A DNA stretch of 64,000 nt from CAG-390 sp964522215 (GTDB taxonomy: Bacteria > Bacillota > Clostridia > Oscillospirales > CAG-272): NCBI GenBank assembly GCA_964522215.1, contig CAZFVR010000002.1, positions 83,073 to 147,072 of the forward strand. Direction: 5' to 3'. A program made the translations under genes and the position numbers. This document shows positions 1 to 8,147 of this stretch, piece after piece; within the stretch, counting starts at the first letter, position 1, and each line of letters starts with the position of its first letter. The notes beneath the pieces are model-generated. The model saw nothing but the letters and a program-made list of their open reading frames with translations, was not told the DNA's origin and did not search any database.

Positions 1-846
1 CAGCAGGGAATCTATCTCATCGGCTGCCTTTTGATAGTGCCCGGCAGTGTGGTGGACGAATATATAATCCGCTGTTTTTATCTTTCCTGCCGCCTGACGG
101 CAAAAGCTTCTAACGGTGGCGGCAATGGCAAATACCCAAATCGGGGAACAGATCGTCACATGGTCATACCGCGTTAAGTCAATGTCGATCGGCTCAATGG
201 GCATATCCCGGCGGTGCATGCCAAAGCGACCGCACCACCAGAAACCCGGTGTGCCGTCCGTTTTTTCTGTGGACTTTATCTCATAAATTTCTGCGCCTGT
301 TCGGTTTGCGGCCTCAAAAGCGACCTTTTTCACGTATCCCATACGTGAAAAGTAGACCACAAGCTTTGTTTTGTCTGTACCGATATTTGGGTATTCCGCC
401 GTATCGACCGAAAAGCTCTCCTGCCGATAGAAAACGTATGCCGCATAGCCGGTCAGTGCTTGGCAAAGGCCAAAAATGAAATATGCCGTTGACAAAGCGT
501 TCATCGGGAACATATAAAACTGAATGCAGATCCACAGCATCAGCGTCACTCCAAACGCTCCGCCCAAGACCACGCCAAGCTTTTTTCGCCTTATAAGCAG
601 TACCGCCGCTGCCAGATTGGTTATTCCGTTGACGATCAGCAGGGCAATACCCGAAAATATATAGTCAACGAACAAAATGTCGGCAAACGGCAGCTTTTTA
701 AAATACGGCAGCATGGCATCCATATGCAAAAGCTTGCCCGAGGGGTCAAAAAGCATACACGCCCCGCCCCACACCGCGCCGAGGCCGACAAACAGCGTCC
801 AAAATATCAGCCATTTTCGTGTTGTATCATATCTTGATCTTTTCAT
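1..846 (-). CDS. Membrane protein with C-terminal flavodoxin-like domain (partial, runs off the window)
   Basis: The frame is open from an ATG at 846 to the window edge (282 codons), so the C-terminus is missing. Hydrophobic segments lie at about residues 13-33, 56-84, 91-111 and 119-141, a four-helix membrane domain. From about residue 160 a flavodoxin-like fold begins with VVYFSRMG (163-170), the usual phosphate-binding start strand, and continues with a second strand pattern around TICSPIWVFAIAATVRSF, typical of flavodoxins binding FMN. The predicted role is a membrane-tethered electron carrier or quinone/flavin reductase; the substrate cannot be read. The start has an AAAGGA-like site about 10 bases upstream and a good minus-strand promoter at 917-945. 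It diverges from the Xre-type regulator at 1068, whose operators lie in the shared upstream region. Confidence 0.75.
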   Translation of the reverse strand, partial: MKRSRYDTTRKWLIFWTLFVGLGAVWGGACMLFDPSGKLLHMDAMLPYFKKLPFADILFVDYIFSGIALLIVNGITNLAAAVLLIRRKKLGVVLGGAFGVTLMLWICIQFYMFPMNALSTAYFIFGLCQALTGYAAYVFYRQESFSVDTAEYPNIGTDKTKLVVYFSRMGYVKKVAFEAANRTGAEIYEIKSTEKTDGTPGFWWCGRFGMHRRDMPIEPIDIDLTRYDHVTICSPIWVFAIAATVRSFCRQAAGKIKTADYIFVHHTAGHYQKAADEIDSLL

Positions 847-916
847 ATGAGTTCGATCCTTTTTCACTCCAAAATGTTACCGGCATCGCATTTATGCGTA
901 CCGCAATTACGAGCAT

Positions 917-945
917 ATTATATCACAAAAGCCCTTCCAAAGCAA
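917..945 (-). promoter_or_regulatory. Promoter of the membrane-flavodoxin gene
   Basis: On the minus strand TTGCTT (945-940) and TATAAT (922-917) are 17 bases apart, about 70 bases before the ATG at 846. It lies back-to-back with the promoter at 987-1015. Confidence 0.6.
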
Positions 946-974
946 TAAAAAACGGCGGGATGGTGAAAATATTT

Positions 975-1038
975 TGTCAAATATACTTGACACGGGTCTT
1001 TTGAAATGATATAATATGCATGTCAAATATATTCGACA
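975..1038. promoter_or_regulatory. Two tandem 18-bp inverted-repeat operators
   Basis: TGTCAA-ATATAC-TTGACA lies at 975-992 and TGTCAA-ATATAT-TCGACA at 1021-1038. Both have 6-bp arms and an AT-rich 6-bp centre. The first covers the -35 box of the 987-1015 promoter, and the second lies just after its -10 box. The arrangement suits repression by the dimeric Xre-type regulator encoded immediately downstream. Binding is inferred. Confidence 0.65.
987..1015 (+). promoter_or_regulatory. Consensus promoter of the Xre-type regulator
   Basis: A perfect TTGACA (987-992) and a perfect TATAAT (1010-1015) are separated by 17 bases. Operator half-sites overlap the -35 box and flank the -10 box. Confidence 0.85.
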
Positions 1039-1067
1039 TTAACGGCGCCGTATGAGGGAGTGAGGCA

Positions 1068-1259
1068 ATGAATGAAAAAATGAAGCAGGCAAGGCTTGCG
1101 CGGGGGCTGTCACAGGCGGATCTTGCCAAAAGCATCGGAGCTTCGCGGCAAACTGTCAATATGATAGAAAACGGAGGTTATAATCCTACGATCGAGCTTT
1201 GCATCCGCATTTGCCGCGAGCTTGGTGTAACGCTTAATGATCTGTTTTGGAGGGAATGA
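1068..1259 (+). CDS. Small Xre/YozG-like HTH transcriptional regulator
   Basis: This 63-residue protein is almost only a Cro/CI-type helix-turn-helix. The recognition region reads LSQADLAKSIGASRQTVNMIE, followed by NPTIELCIRICRELGVTLNDLFW, the usual closing of the YozG-like family. Members of this family are typically encoded beside a small membrane protein that they co-regulate; here that neighbour starts 4 bases after the stop but is frameshifted. The ATG follows a GGGAG site. Two inverted repeats overlapping its promoter suggest autorepression, and the divergent flavodoxin gene may be controlled as well. Confidence 0.85.
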   Translation: MNEKMKQARLARGLSQADLAKSIGASRQTVNMIENGGYNPTIELCIRICRELGVTLNDLFWRE

Positions 1260-1263
1260 TACC

Positions 1264-1508
1264 ATGTTTTATGATGAAAGGATAGAGGCCGAGCACGGTC
1301 GTATTGCCAAGGGTGCGATAATGGTGGTTTTTTTGTTTCCTTGGTGCTTGCGGGGCTCCATATTGTAAATCTGCTAAGTAATGCAACGAGCATCGGCTAT
1401 TACTGGTATGCGCTTGTTGATGTTGCGGTGCTGCTTTGCACTTTTGCCGTCATCATGGCGACCGTTGCCCGCAAAATGGCGCGGCGGGAAATAGTCGGGG
1501 AGAAATAA
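1264..1508 (+). pseudogene. Frameshifted small two-helix membrane protein
   Basis: From ATG 1264 the reading frame starts MFYDERIEAEHGRIAKGAIMV and then hits TAA at about 1366. Adding one T to the seven-T run at 1328-1334 restores a single frame to TAA 1506-1508. The restored frame has two hydrophobic helices (around FFVSLVLAGLHIVNLL and YALVDVAVLLCTFAVIMA) and a basic C-terminus. The DERxxAExGRI opening resembles small membrane proteins encoded next to YozG-like regulators. It could be a true pseudogene, a phase-variable tract or a sequencing error. Confidence 0.65.
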
Positions 1509-1640
1509 ATAAACGAAAAAACAAATAAACAAAAACGACAAAAAGTCAAATCTACATCATCGCCCTGACTGCGCTTGACCACGACTAAATATCCCCCTAA
1601 AAACGTCATTTTGTTTATAAAAAAGATACAAGTAAAAATA

Positions 1641-1669
1641 TTGCACACGGGGCAAAAACGTGCTATAAT
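1641..1669 (+). promoter_or_regulatory. Promoter upstream of the GMP synthase gene
   Basis: TTGCAC (1641-1646) and TATAAT (1664-1669) are 17 bases apart. A leader of about 115 bases precedes the start codon. I see no recognisable riboswitch in 1509-1789, which otherwise contains no gene. Confidence 0.75.
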
Positions 1670-1789
1670 GAACACGTCTGAAAAGGCAGGTCATTTTAAA
1701 GCATCCCAACCGCCACGCAAAAACGAGCCTACTTTCGCGGAGCCTCAAGCAGAGTTGGAATGGTGCAACAACGTTCAAGGAGAATTATC

Positions 1790-2767
1790 ATGAGTAATGT
1801 GCGTCCCGAATCAATGGCTCGAATAAACACCGTCGAGCTTGCAAATGCGTTCATAAACGAGCAGGTGAGCGCTATTCGCCAACAGGTTGGCGATAAAAAG
1901 GTACTGCTGGCACTATCCGGCGGAGTGGATTCCTCTGTCGTTGCCGCGTTGCTGATCAAAGCCATAGGTCGGCAGCTCTACTGCGTGCACGTCAACCATG
2001 GCCTTATGCGCAAGGGTGAGAGCGAGCAGGTCATCGCCGTTTTCCGCGACCAAATGGATGCAAATCTTATATATGTGGATGCCACCGACAGATTTTTGGA
2101 TCTGCTTGCGGGCGTCAGCGAGCCTGAGAGCAAGCGCAAGATCATTGGATCTGAGTTTATCCGCGTGTTTGACGAGGAGGCCGCAAAGCTTGACGGCATA
2201 TCCTTCCTGGCACAGGGTACGATATACCCCGATATACTCGAATCAAAGGGCGTTAAGGCTCACCACAATGTGGGCGGCCTGCCCGAGGGCATGAAGATGG
2301 AGCTGGTAGAGCCTGTAAAACTGCTCTTTAAGGACGAGGTGCGCGTGGTCGGCGAGGCGCTTGGCCTGCCCCACAACATGGTCTACCGTCAGCCGTTCCC
2401 CGGCCCGGGACTTGGCGTGCGTTGCCTTGGTGCTATCACACGCGACAGACTTGCCGCACTGCGTGAGGCGGATGCCATCCTGCGCGAGGAGTTTGATAAA
2501 AACGGCCTGGCCGGCAAGGTGTGGCAGTATTTTATCGCCGTGCCGGACTTTAAGAGTGTCGGTGTGCGCGACGGTAAGAGATATGAGGGCTGGCCCGCGA
2601 TCATCCGTGCCGTCAATACCACCGATGCCATGACCGCCACCATCGAGGAGATCCCCTACGCGCTCCTGCACCATATCACCGACCGCATCACACATGAGGT
2701 CGAGGGCATCAACCGCGTTTGCCTTGATCTTACACCAAAGCCTATCGGAACCATAGAATGGGAATAA
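1790..2767 (+). CDS. guaA: GMP synthase, ATP-pyrophosphatase/dimerisation part only
   Basis: The 325-residue protein matches the synthetase half of GMP synthase, which adenylylates XMP with ATP and aminates it to GMP. Visible motifs are the PP-loop LALSGGVDSSV near the N-terminus, HVNHGLMRKGE, the RQPFPGPGLGVR signature and the C-terminal CLDLTPKPIGTIEWE dimerisation end. The usual bacterial protein is over 500 residues and starts with a class-I glutamine amidotransferase domain; that domain is absent here and not encoded in the 280 bases upstream. The ATG at 1790 is chosen because AAGGAG precedes it by a normal distance; an in-frame upstream ATG at 1760 lacks a site. The amidotransferase may be a separate gene elsewhere, as in archaea, or the enzyme may use free ammonia. 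Confidence 0.92.
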   Translation: MSNVRPESMARINTVELANAFINEQVSAIRQQVGDKKVLLALSGGVDSSVVAALLIKAIGRQLYCVHVNHGLMRKGESEQVIAVFRDQMDANLIYVDATDRFLDLLAGVSEPESKRKIIGSEFIRVFDEEAAKLDGISFLAQGTIYPDILESKGVKAHHNVGGLPEGMKMELVEPVKLLFKDEVRVVGEALGLPHNMVYRQPFPGPGLGVRCLGAITRDRLAALREADAILREEFDKNGLAGKVWQYFIAVPDFKSVGVRDGKRYEGWPAIIRAVNTTDAMTATIEEIPYALLHHITDRITHEVEGINRVCLDLTPKPIGTIEWE

Positions 2768-2790
2768 AATAAGCAAAAACAAATAAAGTA

Positions 2791-2819
2791 TTCGAAAAGC
2801 CGCATTGCGGCTTTTCGAA
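2791..2819. terminator. Perfect 14-bp hairpin after guaA
   Basis: Arms 2791-2804 and 2806-2819 are exactly complementary, 24 bases after the guaA stop. No strong T-run follows, so intrinsic termination is uncertain. The remaining stretch 2820-3102 holds another short hairpin (GGTTAGC/GCTAACC near 2830-2845) and no gene that I can support. Confidence 0.5.
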
Positions 2820-3102
2820 AGGCCGCAGGTTAGCGGAAGCTAACCGATGCGGAGGCGCTGTTGTGAAGATAACATTTTGCGATCGCGCGGCGAAGAGCTA
2901 TTGGTGCTTGGCAAGGGGGGATCCTAACACCGGTTAATATACTGTTTGCGGCAAGAAGTACTTTTGCGACTCCTCCTACCGTGCGTTATAGTGCGTATTT
3001 TCCTTGTAAACAGTATACAACGAATTTGTTACCGAATCGTCGCTGACTGCCGGCTTTCATTCCTGTTTGAGCTGACGCTTTAGCGGCAGAATGGAGATAA
3101 AT

Positions 3103-4158
3103 ATGAAAAAATATCTATGGCTGAAGATTCTCGTGTCGGTCGTGGGCGCAGTGATGCTTGCTGTGGCGGCACTTGTGGGCTACCTCACGGTAACCGAGTA
3201 CCGCCCCGCGGATAGGCAGGCGGCGGATCTGTGGGAACGGCAGGATGGCGATGCCGTCTCCTCCGGCGCACAACTGACGATCTACAGCTGGAACATCGGC
3301 TACGCGGGGCTGGGAGCGGAGGCGGATTTCTTTATGGACGGCGGCAATAAAGTCAACCCCACCGAGGAGCAGGTGGCGGCAAATCTTGCGGCCATAGGAC
3401 ATGACATCGCCTCCCGCCCTGCGGACGCGTGGCTGCTGCAGGAGGTGGATATAAACTCCTCCCGTACCGGGGGCGTGGACGAGCTGGGAGCTGTCTCACA
3501 GGCGTATCGCGGCAATGCGGCGCTGGCGTATAACTATAAATGCGGCTTTGTGCCAATTCCGTGGCCGCCGATAGGCCGTGTGGCAAGCGGCATTGCAACG
3601 CTTACCGATAAAGCGGTGGTGGGCACACCGGAGCGGATGGCCCTGCCGTGCCCGTTTTCATGGCCTGTCAGTACCGCAAACCTAAAGCGTTGCTTGCTGA
3701 TCACGCGTTTGCCGGTGGAGGGCAGTGATCGCGAGGTCGTGCTTGTAAACCTGCACCTTGAGGCATATGATGACGGCGAGGGGAAGATAGCTCAAACCAA
3801 ACAGCTGATGGAGCTGCTCGCGGCGGAATACGAAAAGGGCAATTACGTTATCGCGGGCGGCGATTTTAACCAGGCTTTTCCCGGTACGTGGGATATATAC
3901 CCGGCAATCGGGGACGTGTGGATGCCCGGCAGCCTTGATGCGGCCGACCTGCCTGCAGGCTTTAGCTACGCCTATGACAGCTCTCGCGCCACCTGCCGTC
4001 TGCTTGACCGCCCGCTTGATGCGGATAGCCAAAAATATGTGCTTGATGGCTTTATCATCTCCCCGAACGTCCGCCTCGACCGCGTGGAAACAGTGGACCT
4101 GAGCTTTAAAAACTCCGACCATAACCCCGTAAAATTGACCGTGACCCTCGCCCCGTGA
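3103..4158 (+). CDS. Membrane-anchored endonuclease/exonuclease/phosphatase (EEP) family protein
   Basis: A signal-anchor helix (about residues 5-28) is followed by an EEP fold. Diagnostic motifs in order are IYSWNIGY (metal-site Asn), WLLQEVD (metal-binding Glu), VNLHLEAYDDG, IAGGDFNQ and the C-terminal SDHNPVKLTV (catalytic Asp-His). The family cleaves phosphodiester bonds in nucleic acids, phosphoinositides or sphingomyelin; the substrate here cannot be told. The active domain should lie outside the membrane. The ATG at 3103 has GGAG seven bases upstream; that GGAG sits inside an alternative start at 3091. The gene stands alone between guaA and trxA. The 4159-4511 gap holds a short palindrome and the trxA promoter only. 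Confidence 0.85.
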   Translation: MKKYLWLKILVSVVGAVMLAVAALVGYLTVTEYRPADRQAADLWERQDGDAVSSGAQLTIYSWNIGYAGLGAEADFFMDGGNKVNPTEEQVAANLAAIGHDIASRPADAWLLQEVDINSSRTGGVDELGAVSQAYRGNAALAYNYKCGFVPIPWPPIGRVASGIATLTDKAVVGTPERMALPCPFSWPVSTANLKRCLLITRLPVEGSDREVVLVNLHLEAYDDGEGKIAQTKQLMELLAAEYEKGNYVIAGGDFNQAFPGTWDIYPAIGDVWMPGSLDAADLPAGFSYAYDSSRATCRLLDRPLDADSQKYVLDGFIISPNVRLDRVETVDLSFKNSDHNPVKLTVTLAP

Positions 4159-4408
4159 GCGGCGCGTGCGCCGAGTATCGGAATGAAGAGCCGCCAAACG
4201 TCGAAATGCCAACCAAGGGGGCTGATATCGATGGGTGGTAGATCCAAAAGTAATATGAGTGTCAAAATGTTGCTTTTGATCTGATGATGCGGAAATGAAA
4301 AAATGCGGAGGGCAGCAAAGAGGTGCGAGCATTTTATGAATGACGCGCCATCTTTCTTTGCGCTCTCCCGCTTTTTATATGTTTTTTTCGCATATTACGG
4401 TTTTTTTA

Positions 4409-4437
4409 TTGCGCGGGAGATTTTTTTGTTGTATAAT
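4409..4437 (+). promoter_or_regulatory. Promoter of the thioredoxin/FTR pair
   Basis: TTGCGC (4409-4414) and TATAAT (4432-4437) are spaced by 17 bases in a T-rich tract, about 75 bases before the trxA start. Confidence 0.65.
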
Positions 4438-4511
4438 AAGATCGGTGGGGCGCGGAGCCCTGCGACAAAATGTCATACCAAGGTATGACTGTGGAAAGGA
4501 TAAAAGCGATC

Positions 4512-4835
4512 ATGGAGATAAAGCTTACAGCGGCCACGTATGACGAGGTCGTAGGCGGTGCGGACGGCACTGTGCTGATAGATTTTTGGGCGGAGTGGTG
4601 CGGTCCCTGCCGCATGATAGCCCCGATAATTGCGGAGGTCGCCGCCGAGCACCCCGAGATCACCGTTTGCAAGGTGAATGTTGACGAGGAGCCGGAGCTG
4701 GCAAACAGATTTGAAATTAAATTCATTCCCACTCTTGCGGTGCTGCGCGGCGGCCGTCTGCTTGACTCGGTAAGCAGATATATGGACAAGGCGGCTGTGC
4801 TTGAGTTCCTGCGTGCGGCGGAGGCTCGCGCATGA
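4512..4835 (+). CDS. trxA: Thioredoxin
   Basis: This 107-residue single-domain thioredoxin has the active-site motif FWAEWCGPCRMIAP with redox cysteines 30 and 33, then VNVDEEPELANRFEIKFIPTL containing the conserved cis-proline. It reduces protein disulfides in the cytoplasm. The ATG at 4512 gives the normal family length; an upstream in-frame ATG at 4470 would add 14 residues with no better ribosome site. The stop overlaps the start of the next gene (ATGA at 4832-4835), so thioredoxin and the FTR-like protein are translationally coupled. That suggests this thioredoxin may be reduced by ferredoxin rather than, or in addition to, NADPH. Confidence 0.95.
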   Translation: MEIKLTAATYDEVVGGADGTVLIDFWAEWCGPCRMIAPIIAEVAAEHPEITVCKVNVDEEPELANRFEIKFIPTLAVLRGGRLLDSVSRYMDKAAVLEFLRAAEARA

Positions 4836-5041
4836 AGCCCGCGATAAGGCTTAACGAGGATGCCGCCGTTGTGGCGGCGGTGAAAGAGGGACTGCGCCGC
4901 ACGGGCGGGTACTGTCCCTGCGTGCGTGAGCAGAGTGAGGATACAAAATGCATCTGCCGCGCTTTTCGCGAGCAGATGGCTGATCCTGATTTTGAGGGCT
5001 ACTGCCACTGCATGCTCTATTATAAAGCAAAGGAAAAATGA
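4832..5041 (+). CDS. Compact ferredoxin:thioredoxin reductase catalytic-subunit-like protein
   Basis: The 69-residue protein contains six cysteines in three CxC pairs: CPC at 28-30, CIC at 40-42 and CHC at 58-60, the last followed by MLYY. This reproduces the order CPC...CxC...CHC-x-LY of the catalytic subunit of ferredoxin:thioredoxin reductase, where four cysteines hold a [4Fe-4S] cluster and the other two form the redox disulfide. The inferred assignment is C28, C40, C42 and C58 as ligands and C30/C60 as disulfide. It is clearly shorter than the roughly 110-residue plant enzyme, with spacings of 9 and 15 instead of 16 and 8. Overlap with trxA by four bases strongly supports the pairing. 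No variable-chain subunit is seen nearby. Confidence 0.8.
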   Translation: MKPAIRLNEDAAVVAAVKEGLRRTGGYCPCVREQSEDTKCICRAFREQMADPDFEGYCHCMLYYKAKEK

Positions 5042-5135
5042 TCGATCGCAAAGCTGTGCTTTGATCGGTCAAGAAAGAATCAAGCGGGGTATCCCGCAGG
5101 CACTGATTCAAGCTTAAGATAAACGGAGGTCCACC

Positions 5136-6050
5136 ATGGAAAAACTTACACCCGTGCAGCTGATCGAGGCGCTTCGAGACTGCGGGCGAAAAAGGATCAT
5201 TCTTGATACCGATGCGTATAACGAGGTAGATGACCAGTATGCTATTGCCTACGCCATGCTGTCCGACGACAGAGTTGAGATATCATCGATAAACGCCGCA
5301 CCGTTTTTTAACAGGCGGTCATCATCAGCGGCAGACGGTATGGAAAAGAGCAGGCGTGAGATATTTCATATTACCAAGCTAACAGACGCGAAAAAAGCGG
5401 AGTCGATACCCGTATACCGCGGTTCGGAGCGGTTTATGACCGCGCGCGGGGATCTTGTGGAGTCGGAGGCCTGCGATAATATCATCCGCACCGTAATGGA
5501 GAGTGACGAGCGCGTTTATATAGTGTCGATAGGAGCTATCACCAACGTTGCGGCCGCCATCATAAAAGAGCCGCGCATATGCGAGCGTGCCGCGCTGATC
5601 TGGCTTGGCGGGCATGCCTTGGACTATCCCGATACGCGCGAATTTAATCTGCGGCAGGATATCCCCGCGGCGCAAACGGTATTTGATTCTAAAATGCCGC
5701 TTTTGCAGATCCCCTGCAACGGCGTTTGCAGTGCCTTTATCACTACCATCCCGGAGGTGGAATACTACCTGCGCGGCAAGGGAGAGCTTTGCGATTACCT
5801 TTGTGATATCACCGCATCATATACCGACCGGCCCTACGGTTGGTCAAAGGTGATATGGGATGTTACCGCCGTGGCGTGCCTGACAAAACCGGAGGCACTT
5901 GATATGGTAGTACTGCCGCGCCCATATGTAACATCCGATTGCCGCTATGCCTTTGATGCCGCGCGCGAGCCGTTCGTTTATGTTCGCAGTATACACCGCG
6001 ACCCGATATATGCCGATCTGTTTTGTAAGCTTTCCGGCATAGGTGAGTGA
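5136..6050 (+). CDS. Nucleoside hydrolase (IUNH family)
   Basis: The 304-residue protein matches ribonucleoside hydrolases that split nucleosides into base and ribose using a bound Ca2+. Residues 24-33 read DTDAYNEVDD, a variant of the DTDPGxDD calcium site. Further family blocks are IVSIGAITNVAAAI, WLGGHALDYPDTREFNLRQDIPAAQ and the C-terminal VIWDVTAVA, which carries the metal-binding Asp. Start: ATG with GGAGG eight bases upstream. It lies about 145 bases upstream of the GH20-like gene on the same strand, with no terminator recognised between, so the two may be co-transcribed for salvage of sugars and nucleosides. Exact base preference cannot be read. Confidence 0.88.
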   Translation: MEKLTPVQLIEALRDCGRKRIILDTDAYNEVDDQYAIAYAMLSDDRVEISSINAAPFFNRRSSSAADGMEKSRREIFHITKLTDAKKAESIPVYRGSERFMTARGDLVESEACDNIIRTVMESDERVYIVSIGAITNVAAAIIKEPRICERAALIWLGGHALDYPDTREFNLRQDIPAAQTVFDSKMPLLQIPCNGVCSAFITTIPEVEYYLRGKGELCDYLCDITASYTDRPYGWSKVIWDVTAVACLTKPEALDMVVLPRPYVTSDCRYAFDAAREPFVYVRSIHRDPIYADLFCKLSGIGE

Positions 6051-6195
6051 CGAGGTATCGTCGAGCGGATACGGGACCGAACGGACCGATGATCGAATAA
6101 AAGCAAAATACCCAAAATAAATTCCCCTATAAAAATAACAGCCGGTCGATATGGCGGGCAAAGCCTGCCGCGATCGGAGAAGAGGAGATCACACC

Positions 6196-8076
6196 ATGTC
6201 TAAAAATGTAAATCTGATCTGCGAAGATCATGCGCTCCTGACTGCCGCCTCCGAGCTTGCCCCAATGCTTGGTCTGCGCCGCAGCACCTCCGGAACCATG
6301 GTCAGGGTCACCAAGGGAGACGAGCTGTCCGTTTGCCGCGAGGGCGACGGATATATCCTCACATACCGCAAAAAACATGAGTTTTTCCGAGGACTTTCCC
6401 TTCTTGCCACTGCGATGACGGATGGCGAGGATCACCGTGAGGTAGGGCGGTGCGATATGCTTTGCTATATGGCAGACGCCTCCCGCAACGCCGTGCCGAG
6501 TCTTGAGGGTGCCAAAAAGCTCATTCGCCTTTTGGCGGCGATGGGATATGACTCTTTTATGCTCTACACCGAGGATACATATGAGGTAAAGGATCACCCC
6601 TACTTTGGTCGTATGCGCGGTCGTTACAGTGCAGAGGAGCTGCGCGAGATAGATGACTATGCCGATATGTTTGGTATTGAGGTTATCCCCTGCATCCAAA
6701 CCTTGGCTCACCTTGCCACCGCCCTGCGCTGGCCGGGAATGTCCAAGATCTGGGACTGCGATGATATCCTCATGGTCGGCGAGGAGCGCACATATGACTT
6801 CATACGTGCCTGCCTTGAGACCTGCCGTGGCGTGTTCCGCTCAAACAGGATCAACATCGGTATGGATGAGGCGCACATGCTCGGACGCGGCAGATACCTG
6901 ACTCACAACGGCCATCGCCCGGCGTCCGAGATAATGCTTGAGCATCTTGAACGTGTTGCCGCGATGTGCGCCGAGGTGGGCTACAGCCCCATGATGTGGA
7001 GCGATATGTTCTTCCGTATGGCGTTTGGCGGCGCTTATCGCGTTCGCGAGGGGGAGATATCTCCCGAGATAATGGCAAAGGTCCCCAAAAACGTGACACT
7101 TGTTTACTGGGATTATTATTCGCTTGATCGCCAGATCTTTGATCATATGGTCGAGTGCCATCAAAAATTCGATAATCCGCTCGTGTTTGCGGGCGGCGCG
7201 TGGAAGTGGTCGGGCTTTGCACCGCACAATGCGTTCTCGCTTGCATCTACCCGTTTGCAGCTTGACTCCTGCGCCGAGCACGGACTGTCCGGCGTTATAG
7301 TAACAGGCTGGGGAGATAACGGCGGCGAGGCATCGCAATTTTCCACCCTGCCTACTCTGCTTTATTTTGCCGAGCGGCTCTATCACGGCGAGGCGACGGA
7401 TGACCTATGGCTTGAGGCGCGTGCTCGCACTATCTTTGGCATGGGATTCTCTGAGCTTATGCTGCTTGATCTGCCAAATGCGCTCCCGGGAACATCCCCA
7501 AGCGAGATGTCGCACCCGGTCTGCCCCTCGAAATATCTGCTCTTTAACGATCCGCTGGAGGGGCTGATGGACCGGCATGTCGGTGACGAAGCACCCGAGT
7601 TTTACAAAAATGCTGCCGCGCGCCTGCTTGAGCATGCGTCGAATGAGCGGTGGGGGTATATCTTCCGCACACTCGGTACACTTTGCGCACTGCTGGCGGA
7701 TAAGTGCGATCTTACCCTGCGCATTCGCGCCGCGTATCTTGACGGCGACCGCGAGGCCGTGCGCCGCCTGGCACACAGGGATATACCCGCGATAATCAGC
7801 GAGCTTGATGAGTTTGTGGATGCGTTCCGCCGTCAATGGTATGCCGAAAACAAGACCTTTGGTTTTTCGGCACAGGAACAGCGCCTTGGTGGGCTTCGCT
7901 TGCGCCTTGGATCCACTATGCTGCGGCTTGATGCATGGCTTGACGGTGAGGTGGAGTGCATAGCCGAGCTTGAGGAGCCGATCCTCTCAATGGACGGTCG
8001 CGGAGCGGACGATGAGCGCTCACCCTATATCAATTACAATAACTGGGAGCGCATCATCGGCGCGGGCATCGTTTGA
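6196..8076 (+). CDS. GH20-type beta-N-acetylhexosaminidase-like glycoside hydrolase
   Basis: The 626-residue protein has no signal peptide. A short N-terminal alpha/beta region precedes a TIM barrel beginning near GRCDMLCYMADASRNAVPSL. The expected catalytic Asp-Glu pair of family 20 appears in GMDEAHMLG (Asp224-Glu225), and MMWSDMFF and ILVYWDYY-like strands follow. GH20 enzymes remove terminal beta-linked N-acetylglucosamine or galactosamine by substrate-assisted catalysis. A cytoplasmic location suggests it acts on imported saccharides. The ATG at 6196 is preceded by GAGGAG; an upstream start at 6151 lacks a site. The C-terminal helical region of about 200 residues is of unknown role. Assignment to GH20 rests on fold motifs only. 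Confidence 0.8.
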   Translation: MSKNVNLICEDHALLTAASELAPMLGLRRSTSGTMVRVTKGDELSVCREGDGYILTYRKKHEFFRGLSLLATAMTDGEDHREVGRCDMLCYMADASRNAVPSLEGAKKLIRLLAAMGYDSFMLYTEDTYEVKDHPYFGRMRGRYSAEELREIDDYADMFGIEVIPCIQTLAHLATALRWPGMSKIWDCDDILMVGEERTYDFIRACLETCRGVFRSNRINIGMDEAHMLGRGRYLTHNGHRPASEIMLEHLERVAAMCAEVGYSPMMWSDMFFRMAFGGAYRVREGEISPEIMAKVPKNVTLVYWDYYSLDRQIFDHMVECHQKFDNPLVFAGGAWKWSGFAPHNAFSLASTRLQLDSCAEHGLSGVIVTGWGDNGGEASQFSTLPTLLYFAERLYHGEATDDLWLEARARTIFGMGFSELMLLDLPNALPGTSPSEMSHPVCPSKYLLFNDPLEGLMDRHVGDEAPEFYKNAAARLLEHASNERWGYIFRTLGTLCALLADKCDLTLRIRAAYLDGDREAVRRLAHRDIPAIISELDEFVDAFRRQWYAENKTFGFSAQEQRLGGLRLRLGSTMLRLDAWLDGEVECIAELEEPILSMDGRGADDERSPYINYNNWERIIGAGIV

Positions 8077-8147
8077 TCTCGCGGTCCTGTAGGCGTCGAT
8101 CGCGGTCTACCGATGAAGCTTGGCCGAGAATAAAATAAAACGATATC

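Noticed and set aside
1509..1789. Possible purine riboswitch before guaA
   Set aside because: I could not find the conserved core pairs of a purine riboswitch; only a promoter and ribosome site are clear.
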